Source: a virus
Reading direction: 5' to 3' (one strand)
Virus record (IMG/VR): IMGVR_UViG_3300001460_000004
Location: 162,483-226,482 of that record
Length of the DNA stretch: 64,000 bases
The position numbers and the translations under genes were made by a program. Shown one piece after another: positions 17,505-26,245 of the stretch (positions are counted from its first letter, which is position 1; the number at the start of each line of letters is the position of its first letter). The notes under the pieces were generated by a model, which saw only the letters and a list, made by a program, of their open reading frames with translations, made no database searches and was not told the origin of the DNA.

Positions 17505-18767
17505 ATGAGCAAACTATTCCCTGGAAAAGAAATATTCCCTGTTAACTCGCCAACTGCTTGTATGTTAAAATGGAGTTGGAGTACAATAAACCTGCAGGAT
17601 GCATACACTAGTAGTTGTCACCGGGTAGAAGGTGAATATTTTGATATTGAACAATTTGATAATTTTCATAACTTACCTGAGAAAATCCTTGCAAGAGAAA
17701 AAATGCAACAAGGTATTTGGCCAGGCAAAGGATGCGAGTATTGCGAACGTGTTGAATGTGCCGGCGGCATCAGTGACAGGACAATGACACTAGAAAGGCA
17801 ACACACCCGAGATAAAATACCACCTGAGTTGCATGACAACCCCAATGCCACACATGTAACACCTACAATACTCGAAGTGTACTTTAATAATACGTGTAAT
17901 ATGAGTTGTGTGTATTGTGCACCAAGTGTAAGTAGTCAAATAAATGCAGAAGTTACAAAGAATGGTGGTTTCAGTGTAGGTAACATGCATGTTGAACCTT
18001 TTGTTACTAACAACACAAGGCAAAAACTATTAGTAGAAAAACTTTGGAAGTATCTAAGTACTAACAATCGATATCAACACATACGGCACTTTAATATATT
18101 GGGTGGTGAACCATTATTACAACAAGAGTTTGATCAGTGCATACAATTTTGGAATGACCATCCCAATCCTAGTTTAACTATTAATTTAGTGAGCAATTTA
18201 AACTTTGATCCTAAATTTTTTAAAAACAGAATAAACCAACTGCGCCAGTTAGTTGATGAATATAAAATATTTCAAGTTGAAATTACTGCAAGTTTAGATT
18301 GTTTAGGACCAGAGCAAGAATATGTTCGCCGTGGACTAAAACTACAAGACTATTGGGTACCAAACTTTGAATTTTTATTACAACAAGATTGGATCAAACC
18401 CAGTGTACACAGTTGTATAAGTAGTCTCACAATTAAAACATTTGATCAATTAGTCAACAAACTTAACAGTTGGAACCACCAATACAATACTACAATAGAT
18501 CATTCGTTTGATGTAGTAGTGGGGAAAAGTTGGCAAGAAATTGCTATGCATCCTATGTTTTTTGGACCTGGCGTATTTGACGAAGATTTTGATCGAATAA
18601 TTCAAGCTATGCCACAAGGACACAGTCGACAACACATGCAAGGAATTGCTGATAGTATTCAAGCCGCCCAACGTGATGAAGTTAAAATAAACCAGTTAAA
18701 ACAGTATTTACGGATACTAGACACTAGAAGAAATACAGATTATACAGAATTATTTCCTTGGCTTTAG
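17505..18767 (+). CDS. Radical SAM protein (twitch-type)
   Basis: The SAM cluster motif CNMSCVYC (CxxxCxxC) lies near residues 132-139. GGEP follows in ILGGEPLLQQEF. N-terminal cysteines (SSCHRVE, GCEYCERVEC) look like an auxiliary cluster-binding region. It is about the size of the gene at 3310 and shares its domain order, so the two are probably paralogues. Both lack a neighbouring precursor peptide, so a RiPP role is not supported. Substrate unknown. Confidence 0.85.
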   Translation: MSKLFPGKEIFPVNSPTACMLKWSWSTINLQDAYTSSCHRVEGEYFDIEQFDNFHNLPEKILAREKMQQGIWPGKGCEYCERVECAGGISDRTMTLERQHTRDKIPPELHDNPNATHVTPTILEVYFNNTCNMSCVYCAPSVSSQINAEVTKNGGFSVGNMHVEPFVTNNTRQKLLVEKLWKYLSTNNRYQHIRHFNILGGEPLLQQEFDQCIQFWNDHPNPSLTINLVSNLNFDPKFFKNRINQLRQLVDEYKIFQVEITASLDCLGPEQEYVRRGLKLQDYWVPNFEFLLQQDWIKPSVHSCISSLTIKTFDQLVNKLNSWNHQYNTTIDHSFDVVVGKSWQEIAMHPMFFGPGVFDEDFDRIIQAMPQGHSRQHMQGIADSIQAAQRDEVKINQLKQYLRILDTRRNTDYTELFPWL

Positions 18768-18781
18768 AAGTCATATTACAA

Positions 18782-18787
18782 TAAATA
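18782..18787 (+). promoter_or_regulatory. T4-type late promoter (TAAATA)
   Basis: ATAAATACAT lies 24 bases before the ATG at 18812, with an AGAGGT ribosome-binding site in the leader. Confidence 0.6.
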
Positions 18788-18811
18788 CATTTAGACAAAA
18801 GAGGTAGTGAC

Positions 18812-19069
18812 ATGCAGAGAAAGACTAAAAGCATACTTGAAGAATTAGATAGTATCTATAAAGATAAGTATGCCAATATTGACCGCCAACAAACTATTAA
18901 CAATAGGGCAAATCATGTTATTGCTAGTGCAATTCGTCTTTTAGAAGATTTTGAAACTCATTATAATGATGAAGATGCTCAAAAATTGCAACGCAAATTG
19001 CTCAATGCTATTCGGACCAAAGAACAAACTAAATTTACAAACACAATGAGACGAGTAAATGTCAAGTAA
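18812..19069 (+). CDS. Small helical conserved phage protein
   Basis: An 85-residue, Lys/Arg/Glu-rich protein predicted to be almost all helix, with no membrane segment. Function unknown. It is preceded by a late-type promoter and a good ribosome-binding site, and its end overlaps the nucleotidyltransferase gene by 11 bases. Confidence 0.7.
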   Translation: MQRKTKSILEELDSIYKDKYANIDRQQTINNRANHVIASAIRLLEDFETHYNDEDAQKLQRKLLNAIRTKEQTKFTNTMRRVNVK

Positions 19070-20972
19070 TATTCTTTTAACTGAAGGCGGTAATGTTTTT
19101 AAAGACCCTGAGGGCAATATTAAAACTCAGCGTATACAGCTTGCCGACATTGCCCCCACCATTAAATGGTTAGAAAACTTAACTGGATTACCATTAAGTG
19201 TTAACATGTTGGGAAGTACCGGGCAAAAACCTTCTAGTGGTGATTTAGATTTAGCAGTTGATATTAACAAAGTCAGCAAAGAAGAACTTGACAAGACTCT
19301 TACAGATTGGCTTGTAAAGTCTGGCGTTGCTCCAGAAGATGTACATAAAAAACCCAATGGCTGGGTTATAAAGACTGGCATTAACGTACACTTCCTCACA
19401 CCTATAGCCGGTAATCCTAAAAATGGTTATGTTCAAACTGATTTTATGTTTTTGCGTAAACCTGACTGGAGTAAGTTTATACTAACACAGGATCCCAACA
19501 GCGAATACAAAGGCGCAAGTCGTAATGTATTGTTAAACAGTATGGCTAAGAGCATGGGGTTGAAACTAAATCAAAATGATGGAATTATGTCACGTGAAGA
19601 TAATAGACTTATTAGTGATGATCCAGATGTTGTTGCAGAACTGTTACTAGGTAAGCCATACACTGCTCAAGACTTGATGAGTGTTGAAAAAATAATGAAA
19701 GCTCTCCAGAGTAATGGTAATCGAGACGCACTTATTGCTGATTGGCTAGCACATATGGAACGTCAAGGTACTCCATATCAAGGTGAAGTAAACGAAGATA
19801 ACGAAGTAAGTTTAATGGCTAGGTTGCGTGATAGAATTATCAATCAAGGCATGAGTGTTATTACCGAAAACCCATATAATTTATATGTATTAAAAGAAGG
19901 AGCACGTATTGCACATCCTGAGGATCTAATATTTGACTTAGGTGCTGCAGGAGCAAACGATGCAATGCGGCAATTACAAGCTACTAGCGATAGTCCTACT
20001 AGTGCTACAGTTAAATGGGACGGAAAACCTGCAATTATTTTTGGTAGAGACGAAACTGGGCAGTTTATACTCACTGATAAGAGTGCATTTGTGGCAACTA
20101 AATATGATGGTATAGCAAAATCACCCAAACAGTTAGCACAAATAATGAATATGAGAAAAGGTGACAGGACTGATTTAAATAAAATGTATGCTAGTATATG
20201 GCCAAAAGTAGAAGCTAGTTTACCTCAAAACTTTAGAGGATTTGTAATGGCTGACTTGCTATACAGTAATACACCTCCTTTAAAAAATGGAAATTATATT
20301 TTTAAACCCAATACTGTAACTTACAGTGTAAATGCAAATAGCGAATTGGGCAAACGTATTGCTGACAGTAGTGTAGGATTAGCAGTACACACTTACAAAA
20401 AAGGACCAGGTGACAGCGGAAGTCCTATACAAAGTTTAGATATAAATCCAGGTACAGGTGTTACCATATTTGGTAGCAAAGATGAAGGTATACAAAGTGC
20501 AAAATTAAATAGTGCATTATACAAACAAACAGCCGGCATGATAAAACAACATACTTCTGGTATCAACACACTGTTTGCACCAGAGAATTTGAGAAGTAAT
20601 AAAATAAGCAACTTACCCGAGCTTATGAAACAGTATGTTAATCACAGAGTACGCAGTGGGGGATTTAAAAACTTGCTCACAGATTTTGCCCCTTGGGTGC
20701 GAGCTAAAGCACCGACTAAAAGCGAACGTATACTTAAATGGGCAAATGAAAACGAAGCTGCATTCGTAGCCGTATTTGAGATATTTTTAAAGATAACCCA
20801 ACTCAAAAATGATTTAGTTGCACAGTTTGATAAACAAACAAAAGACGTACAAGCAAGCTATGATACTGGTGATCGTGGCCATGAAGGGTATGTAGCAAAC
20901 GATTTAAAATTTGTAGATCGTTTTAAATTTAGTAGAGCAAACTTTGCACAAAATAATCCTGACTTAACATGA
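19059..20972 (+). CDS. Two-centre nucleotidyltransferase: pol-beta-type plus ligase-like domain
   Basis: Residues about 40-140 resemble the pol-beta/CCA-type fold: GS at 52-53 in LGSTGQKPSSGDLDLAVDI, the DLD pair at 62-64 and a third acidic residue in VQTDFM (D128). A second centre has KWDGKPA at 319-325, the lysine-DG motif of nucleic-acid ligases and capping enzymes, followed by VMADLLY and YIFKPN. The linker carries no known motif. A full-length ligase would need motifs III to V, which I see only weakly. It may be a tRNA or RNA end-healing enzyme, but that is inference. Confidence 0.72.
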   Translation: MSSNILLTEGGNVFKDPEGNIKTQRIQLADIAPTIKWLENLTGLPLSVNMLGSTGQKPSSGDLDLAVDINKVSKEELDKTLTDWLVKSGVAPEDVHKKPNGWVIKTGINVHFLTPIAGNPKNGYVQTDFMFLRKPDWSKFILTQDPNSEYKGASRNVLLNSMAKSMGLKLNQNDGIMSREDNRLISDDPDVVAELLLGKPYTAQDLMSVEKIMKALQSNGNRDALIADWLAHMERQGTPYQGEVNEDNEVSLMARLRDRIINQGMSVITENPYNLYVLKEGARIAHPEDLIFDLGAAGANDAMRQLQATSDSPTSATVKWDGKPAIIFGRDETGQFILTDKSAFVATKYDGIAKSPKQLAQIMNMRKGDRTDLNKMYASIWPKVEASLPQNFRGFVMADLLYSNTPPLKNGNYIFKPNTVTYSVNANSELGKRIADSSVGLAVHTYKKGPGDSGSPIQSLDINPGTGVTIFGSKDEGIQSAKLNSALYKQTAGMIKQHTSGINTLFAPENLRSNKISNLPELMKQYVNHRVRSGGFKNLLTDFAPWVRAKAPTKSERILKWANENEAAFVAVFEIFLKITQLKNDLVAQFDKQTKDVQASYDTGDRGHEGYVANDLKFVDRFKFSRANFAQNNPDLT

Positions 20973-21583
20973 TACAATTAGACCGTAGCAGTCTTATTTT
21001 AACAACATATCGTACTGGAAGTACAGCCCTGTGTTCGCAACTGCAAGATAGTGGATACCACAATCACGACGAAGCATTTACGTGGGGTAAAAATGCATTT
21101 GATTTTACAGAAGCTGTTAGGAATATTGATTACAAATTTGTTGTTAAAGTTATGCCTGATCAACTCAACGATAGCATTATTGCATATCTTAATAGGTTAA
21201 TTAAAACAAATCATGTACAAGTAATTAGACTATATCGACGAGATATTGTTGCACAAATTGCTAGCATTTATATTGCAAAAAAAACAAAAAATTGGCATGT
21301 TACTGATAGAGAAGATACAACTCAACAACAGATTGCAATTGATGATCGATTCTTAGCAGAAACAGTACACAACATGTTATCAATGTCATATAACTTAACA
21401 CAATTGCCTATAGGTATTGATACACAATTAGTTTATGAAGATTTAGATTTATCTAACAGTCAGTACAAAGTAAATCCAAAACCCAATAACTACAATACAA
21501 TATTAGATAAAATTCAAACAATTATACATAATAATACAGATTTAACCAATCAATACAGTACATTTTACAGTTGGTATGAATAA
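20969..21583 (+). CDS. Sulfotransferase-like protein
   Basis: The N-terminal SLILTTYRTGSTALCSQLQ matches the 5'-phosphosulfate loop (RTGST). VIRLYRRDIVAQIAS further on matches the 3'-phosphate-binding region (R then S). At 204 residues it is slightly short for the family. The ATG overlaps the stop of the upstream nucleotidyltransferase. It presumably uses the host's PAPS to sulfate a glycan or other surface molecule. Confidence 0.78.
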   Translation: MIQLDRSSLILTTYRTGSTALCSQLQDSGYHNHDEAFTWGKNAFDFTEAVRNIDYKFVVKVMPDQLNDSIIAYLNRLIKTNHVQVIRLYRRDIVAQIASIYIAKKTKNWHVTDREDTTQQQIAIDDRFLAETVHNMLSMSYNLTQLPIGIDTQLVYEDLDLSNSQYKVNPKPNNYNTILDKIQTIIHNNTDLTNQYSTFYSWYE

Positions 21584-21600
21584 GTTTTGCTCAACTGGGC

Positions 21601-21606
21601 TAAATA
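21601..21606 (+). promoter_or_regulatory. T4-type late promoter (TAAATA)
   Basis: CTAAATAAAAG starts a leader that ends with TAGGAGAA just before the ATG at 21653. The downstream gene has its own terminator, as expected of a monocistronic late gene. Confidence 0.6.
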
Positions 21607-21652
21607 AAAGTAGGACTTAAATTAAAGAGTCCACAAACTTAGGAGAAATACA

Positions 21653-22120
21653 ATGGCAGTTTTTAACCCGTTTAACGGTGATGCACAACCGGTAATGAAC
21701 ACAGACGTTCATAACGGATCACAATCAGGTGCAATTTCATCAGCAGCATTGGTCCAAATGGACGGACCAAATCTAGACTTTTTTGGACTAACAGTTCAAA
21801 ACAGTGGTAACACAGACCAAGACCTACGCAGTGAGCTAGGACTTTACAGTAGTGCAGTGTTTGATCCAGGCATTTTTGTACAAATTTTGCAAGCAATTCA
21901 AACTAAAGGCACAGTTGCTAAGTACCAAGTTGAAGCATCAGCTGGTGGAGAAGCATCTTTTGCTGTATATCCACAAGGCGCATGGACACAAGCTACACTA
22001 CAAGCAGCTATCCAGGCACTGGGTACAGTTACAGTAACTAAATCAGATGGCACAACACGTACAGTTGACGTATCTGGTTCAGACGTAACTGACACAGGAT
22101 TTAAACTAGCAGCAGCATAA
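21653..22120 (+). CDS. Probable virion protein, late monocistronic gene
   Basis: 155 residues with no membrane segment, low charge and many Ala, Gln, Thr, Val and Gly. An unusually strong ribosome-binding site (TAGGAGA), an upstream TAAATA box and a downstream terminator all point to a highly made late protein. Sequence family not recognised. Confidence 0.75.
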   Translation: MAVFNPFNGDAQPVMNTDVHNGSQSGAISSAALVQMDGPNLDFFGLTVQNSGNTDQDLRSELGLYSSAVFDPGIFVQILQAIQTKGTVAKYQVEASAGGEASFAVYPQGAWTQATLQAAIQALGTVTVTKSDGTTRTVDVSGSDVTDTGFKLAAA

Positions 22121-22144
22121 GCTAGTAATTAACTAAACTTTAAA

Positions 22145-22172
22145 GGCTCAGTTTTTACTGGGCCTTTTTTTT
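22145..22172 (+). terminator. Intrinsic terminator
   Basis: GGCTCAG (22145-22151) pairs with CTGGGCC (22158-22164) with one T-G pair and a six-base loop. Eight T follow. Confidence 0.9.
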
Positions 22173-22178
22173 GTGCGT

Positions 22179-22184
22179 TAAATA
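22179..22184 (+). promoter_or_regulatory. Late promoter-like TAAATA, leaderless arrangement
   Basis: TAAATA sits immediately after the terminator tail. It ends exactly five bases before the ATG at 22190, and no ribosome-binding site is present. Confidence 0.65.
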
Positions 22185-22189
22185 CTGTT

Positions 22190-22600
22190 ATGCATACTAT
22201 CACACTTTATACACGTTTTGACATCACGTATACTGGAATCAGACAACATCATAGTAAACTGATACCGACTACAGATCGCAGCGGTTATGAAATTTCTACA
22301 CTGTTACAATTTAATGTTAGTCGTAGTCAACAAAGTAATTGGGAAACAATTAATCAACTTATAAGTTTACGTACATTACCGGATAACATCAAAGATCCAG
22401 TAGTGGACACAGTTGATGGTAAAAAAGTGTGGAGATTTAGCTTTGATGTATCAAATCTTGATGCAATTGGCTCAGAAGACACTCCACTTAGTATGTTAAT
22501 TGGCGATTGTAAAGGTACACCATTTATAACGGGACTTACAGAAGAGACTTCTGATATTACTATCTCAGATAAAAACACTTGGTTTAAGATAAGTAATTGA
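22190..22600 (+). CDS. Conserved phage protein, leaderless late-gene candidate
   Basis: 136 residues starting MHTITLYTRFDITYTGI and rich in Thr, Ile and Asp. No family recognised. There is no visible ribosome-binding site, and the TAAATA box is five bases before the ATG, right after a terminator, so translation probably starts from a leaderless mRNA. Confidence 0.7.
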   Translation: MHTITLYTRFDITYTGIRQHHSKLIPTTDRSGYEISTLLQFNVSRSQQSNWETINQLISLRTLPDNIKDPVVDTVDGKKVWRFSFDVSNLDAIGSEDTPLSMLIGDCKGTPFITGLTEETSDITISDKNTWFKISN

Positions 22601-22618
22601 ATACTATGGAGCTATAAA

Positions 22619-22888
22619 ATGGTACAAATACAATCAACTGATTTAGAAAAGAAAAACCTGGAGGCTCATGTTGATTTATGTGCCGAGAGATACAAGTACT
22701 TGGAACAAGCATTAGCTCAAACTAATGCAGACATGCAAGAATTAAAAGTTATGATGCAACAACTACATGAGTTGCAAATAGCTAGTAATTCAAAAAGCCT
22801 GGCTCGCATATGGCAAATTGGTGGTGGAACTATTGGTACATTACTAATTATAGTTGGATATCTTTTAACAACATACGTATTGGTATAA
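22619..22888 (+). CDS. Small membrane protein, coiled coil plus C-terminal helix
   Basis: Residues about 10-55 form a charged helix with heptad-like pattern. A single membrane segment (IGTLLIIVGYLLTTYVLV) ends the protein. The layout resembles XhlA-type hemolysin/holin accessory proteins, so a lysis role is possible. A GGAG ribosome-binding site precedes the ATG. Confidence 0.75.
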   Translation: MVQIQSTDLEKKNLEAHVDLCAERYKYLEQALAQTNADMQELKVMMQQLHELQIASNSKSLARIWQIGGGTIGTLLIIVGYLLTTYVLV

Positions 22889-22893
22889 AACAC

Positions 22894-23328
22894 ATGAATA
22901 AACCTAAAGCGTTAGAAACTTTTTTTAGCAAACATCTGGGCTCAGTGATGCATAAAATTATCCTTCCTTTGGATGATAATTGCTATCGTGTGTATAAAGA
23001 ATATATTTTAACAAAAGCCGGAGCTTCAAAGGTCACTATACGCAAATCTGGGCATGATGTTCAAACATTTATTGATGCAAAAACTGCTATATCGTGGTGT
23101 GCATATGATAAGAAAAATAATTTTGTAGATGCAAGAATGGTACTACGACTTGATAAAGATCGCCGACGTATACGAGATGATGTGTTTTTTAGTAACCAAC
23201 AACTTAGAGTGTGCCCAAGCGAAGACCGCAAGTACACATTAGAACTAAAAACACAACATAAGCAACGTCTATTGGATGGTGTAGAAAACCAGATAAATAA
23301 ATTCGTAGATAAAGCTAAATACGTATAA
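22894..23328 (+). CDS. Conserved phage protein of unknown function
   Basis: I used the ATG at 22894, giving 144 residues. The frame is open further upstream, but that part overlaps the membrane segment of the preceding gene. Basic, Lys/Arg-rich, no membrane segment and no family recognised. Confidence 0.7.
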   Translation: MNKPKALETFFSKHLGSVMHKIILPLDDNCYRVYKEYILTKAGASKVTIRKSGHDVQTFIDAKTAISWCAYDKKNNFVDARMVLRLDKDRRRIRDDVFFSNQQLRVCPSEDRKYTLELKTQHKQRLLDGVENQINKFVDKAKYV

Positions 23329-23348
23329 TATATACAAAGGAATCGATT

Positions 23349-24215
23349 ATGAAATTACACGAGTTAGATAACCCATCGCGTGTTGCAAACATTTCAAAAG
23401 TATTTGAATCACAGTATGGTGTGCCATTCAATGCAGAAAAACTTTCAACAAACAGCGCCAGGGCGTTACTTAAAAAAGTTCGTAAAACATTAGGTGAGCA
23501 ACGTTCGCTAACTTCGTTTTACACTAGTCAAAACAATCCTAGTTATCTTAAACTAGTAATAATGGAACAAGCATTAGAACAGCACATTGACGAGGACGAA
23601 GGTCTTCCAATTGACATGAATGATCCAAAATTAAAACAAACCATGGACAAAGCCAAGCGTGGTTCCCAACTTAGTCCCGAAGAACAAAAAACTATGACAG
23701 CCGTTGCACTTGCACAAGGTGTTAAGAAAGAAAGTTCACATAGACAAAAACGCATGGTTAAAGAAGGTGAAATGCAAGAAGCCCAGGTGGTACTTGCAGC
23801 ACAGGATTTTGTTGATCGTATCCAAGACATGATTGAAGATGTTAGCTCAATGCAATATAAAGATTTACCTGCATTAGTTGATACTATACGTGCTGATATT
23901 GGTGCTGATCAAGCTGCGGCATTTAACACTGCCTCCATTAACGGTCTTACAAGTTTGCTAGATTGTTTGCAAACCAGTAAAGTTGACCTTGAAGCTGCAC
24001 AGTCTACTCTAACTGGTGATGATGTTATTATCCCAGGTGCCGAAGATGTTGCACCAGATGTAGATGCTGAAGTAGATGCACTTGACATTGATGCAGAAGA
24101 AATTGATGTTGACGTTGATACTGACGGAGATGTTGCAGATATGGATGACACCGAAACAGTTGATGTTGATATTGACATTGACGATGTACAAGACGTTGGT
24201 AGAGAACGGAGGTAA
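23349..24215 (+). CDS. Acidic-tailed phage protein, possible virion or scaffold-like
   Basis: 288 residues. The first 200 are helical and Gln/Glu/Lys-rich. The last 65 carry a very acidic run of alternating Asp with Val, Ile, Ala or Glu (for example DVDTDGDVADMDD). Low-complexity acidic tails occur in scaffolds, DNA mimics and calcium-binding proteins, so the role is open. An AAGGAAT ribosome-binding site precedes the ATG, and the next gene starts six bases downstream. Confidence 0.75.
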   Translation: MKLHELDNPSRVANISKVFESQYGVPFNAEKLSTNSARALLKKVRKTLGEQRSLTSFYTSQNNPSYLKLVIMEQALEQHIDEDEGLPIDMNDPKLKQTMDKAKRGSQLSPEEQKTMTAVALAQGVKKESSHRQKRMVKEGEMQEAQVVLAAQDFVDRIQDMIEDVSSMQYKDLPALVDTIRADIGADQAAAFNTASINGLTSLLDCLQTSKVDLEAAQSTLTGDDVIIPGAEDVAPDVDAEVDALDIDAEEIDVDVDTDGDVADMDDTETVDVDIDIDDVQDVGRERR

Positions 24216-24221
24216 ACTTCA

Positions 24222-24554
24222 GTGTTTGCTCGTGAGATACTTGAAACTACATCAACAGAAGTAGAACAGTTAGCAGCTATCACTCGATTCCTGATAGGTA
24301 GAGCTGACGATGAAATGGCTGAGAAAAAAATCTCAGTTGACGTATTGATTTCACTAGCAAATGATTTTGGACTTCCTATAAACAAAAGACAATTGCGTGA
24401 CTTATCCCAAAAACCTCCAATGGATAGCTTTATTCAAAAAATCACCAATGATGAAATTTTCTTTACTGGAGCAACACAAGATATGGATGATAACATGGAT
24501 ATTGATAAAGCTAGAGATACTGTAAAGAAGATGGCCAAACGTGCAGCAAAGTAA
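24222..24554 (+). CDS. Small conserved phage protein, GTG start
   Basis: Starts with GTG, supported by GGAGG ten bases upstream. The 110-residue protein is helical with an acidic middle and a basic end. No family recognised. The tight spacing suggests it is made with the acidic-tailed protein. Confidence 0.7.
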   Translation: MFAREILETTSTEVEQLAAITRFLIGRADDEMAEKKISVDVLISLANDFGLPINKRQLRDLSQKPPMDSFIQKITNDEIFFTGATQDMDDNMDIDKARDTVKKMAKRAAK

Positions 24555-24565
24555 TATTTGCAAAA

Positions 24566-25183
24566 ATGTTTCAAAAATATCAGCTTACCCCAACTAACTT
24601 AGAACACGATTATCTTTGGTATAATAACAATTGCGGATGGGTAAGTGTTCCTAAAAATGCAAATATGATGATTCGTAATATTTGCGAACATTTCAACATG
24701 GATTATAAATTAAAATCTGTAGCAGAACGTCCTGTTGAAATGTTTTGTGTTGTACGCAATCCATGGCTGCGTTTTGTAAGTGGCATGGCGGAGTGCTTGT
24801 ATCGACGGCACAACGGAACTACTCGCACAAGTATGAATGAGTTGCTGTTAGCAATAGATCAATTTTACGAAGAGCCACATTTGTTTGATGAACATTTAGA
24901 ACCGCAAATTGCATATGTACACGGGTATACTTTTACTAAAATTGTAAAATTTGAAAACTTACTAAATGACTTATTAAAAGTTGAGTATTTAAACAAGGAC
25001 AAATACTTAGTAGCAAGATATACAAACCCTAGTTTAACACAAGTGAGTAAATACTTTAACAGTATACATCAAGTTGTCAAACAACATGAATTATTAATTA
25101 ATAAAGTAATTGAAAAGTATTATGCACGTGATTATGAAATATGGCTTTGCCCGCCAGAATACGAAAACAAACTTATAACTTAA
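24566..25183 (+). CDS. Sulfotransferase-like protein (type 2 family-like)
   Basis: The binding-loop region reads WVSVPKNANMMIRNI, and the 3'-phosphate region reads FCVVRNPWLRFVSGMAE. Both match the carbohydrate sulfotransferase (type 2) layout of P-K-x-x-x and R-x-P-x-x-R-x-x-S. The length of 205 residues is short but plausible. This is a different subfamily from the two other sulfotransferase-like proteins in the window. Its substrate is probably a glycan. Confidence 0.8.
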   Translation: MFQKYQLTPTNLEHDYLWYNNNCGWVSVPKNANMMIRNICEHFNMDYKLKSVAERPVEMFCVVRNPWLRFVSGMAECLYRRHNGTTRTSMNELLLAIDQFYEEPHLFDEHLEPQIAYVHGYTFTKIVKFENLLNDLLKVEYLNKDKYLVARYTNPSLTQVSKYFNSIHQVVKQHELLINKVIEKYYARDYEIWLCPPEYENKLIT

Positions 25184-25193
25184 AGGAGCACAC

Positions 25194-25526
25194 ATGTTTA
25201 AATTTACTAAGCCAGCATTATCGAGAATAGTTAATGCTATTGAAGGCACTGACTACAAAGGTATTTTTGTAGATATTAAAAAAAGTGGTTGCACTGGATA
25301 TAGATATGTGTTACAATATGTAGATACAGTTGATGCAGAATGGAGTAAAAGCACTTCGGATGGCATTGACATTTATTGTGATAAAACACAATATTTTATT
25401 AATACTACTATTGACTATAAAAGTGATATCTTTAAGGAAGGTTTTGAATTTGTTAATCCTAATGAAAGTGCCCAATGTGGCTGTGGGGAGAGTGTAAACT
25501 TTGATATCCCATCGCTACGAGTATAA
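25194..25526 (+). CDS. A-type iron-sulfur carrier protein (IscA/HesB/SufA family)
   Basis: The three cysteines of the family are in place: SGCTGY near residue 33 and CGCGES near residues 95-99 (Cys-Gly-Cys). Length is 110 residues, typical of the family. These proteins carry Fe-S clusters to target enzymes. A strong AAGGAG site precedes the ATG. Together with IscU at 60361 and two radical SAM enzymes, it suggests that the virus supports Fe-S cluster supply during infection. Confidence 0.88.
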   Translation: MFKFTKPALSRIVNAIEGTDYKGIFVDIKKSGCTGYRYVLQYVDTVDAEWSKSTSDGIDIYCDKTQYFINTTIDYKSDIFKEGFEFVNPNESAQCGCGESVNFDIPSLRV

Positions 25527-26214
25527 AAATTTAACTAGAAAAAACGTTAACGGACAAAGATTGTACAGTACACCAGACGGTGAAGCACTACCTAGTGTTA
25601 CAACTATCCTTGATCGTACTAAACCTGAAGCTGCTAGGCAAGCACTAGCCAATTGGAAAAAACGTGTTGGTACAGTTAAAGCACAAGCAATTACAACTGA
25701 AGCTGCAAACCGCGGCACACGTATGCACACTTATCTTGAAAACTACGTTAAAGACGACACACTCGGAGAACGTGGTACCAATCCATTTAGTTGGAGTAGC
25801 CATGCCATGGCACAGCAAGTGGTTGAAAAAGGGTTGCCCAAGGCAGATGAATATTGGGGAGTAGAAGTACCTTTGTACTATCCCGGTGTATATGCAGGGA
25901 CTACAGATCTAGTAGGAGTTCATCAAGGCAGTGATGCCATTATGGATTTTAAACAAAGTAATAAACCTAAAAAAGAAGAATGGGTTGACGATTATAAACT
26001 ACAACTTTGTGCTTATGCTGAGGCTCACAATCAAGTATACGGTACTAATATACGCAAAGGTGTAATACTAATGTGTGTAAAACCAGAAGTTGACGACAAT
26101 ATGAACATGATAACTGCTCCTGTTTATCAAGAATTTATTATTGAAGGTGAAGAGTTTGAACTGTGGCGTCAGCAATGGTGGAAGCGTGTTGAGAAGTACT
26201 ATTTGGCTAAATAG
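25501..26214 (+). CDS. PD-(D/E)XK-type exonuclease
   Basis: Core motifs are GTTDLVG (catalytic Asp), MDFKQS (D-x-K) and KLQLCAYAEAHN (a QxxxY motif), typical of Exo VIII/RecB-like phage nucleases. The start is a TTG at 25501, overlapping the upstream gene by 26 bases, with a GGGGAGAG site nine bases before it. Such nucleases in T4-like marine phages probably act in recombination or host DNA breakdown. 237 residues, close to the family's usual length. Confidence 0.82.
   Translation: MISHRYEYKNLTRKNVNGQRLYSTPDGEALPSVTTILDRTKPEAARQALANWKKRVGTVKAQAITTEAANRGTRMHTYLENYVKDDTLGERGTNPFSWSSHAMAQQVVEKGLPKADEYWGVEVPLYYPGVYAGTTDLVGVHQGSDAIMDFKQSNKPKKEEWVDDYKLQLCAYAEAHNQVYGTNIRKGVILMCVKPEVDDNMNMITAPVYQEFIIEGEEFELWRQQWWKRVEKYYLAK
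26208..26213 (+). promoter_or_regulatory. T4-type late promoter (TAAATA)
   Basis: CTAAATAG overlaps the stop codon of the exonuclease gene. It is followed by a leader with an AGGTG site before the tailspike ATG at 26246. Confidence 0.55.
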
Positions 26215-26245
26215 TATATAAGCATATGATTCAGGTGAAAAGACA

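Noticed and set aside
3310-18767. RiPP pathway around the radical SAM proteins
   Set aside because: No short precursor-like peptide, peptidase or exporter lies next to either radical SAM gene.
22810-22893. Upstream extension of the frame at 22894
   Set aside because: It overlaps the membrane helix of the preceding gene in another frame, and a normal ATG exists at 22894.
23909-24385. Minus-strand frame of 158 residues opposite the acidic tail
   Set aside because: Its Ser/Thr/Ile-rich sequence is the complement of the Asp-rich tail; no independent evidence.
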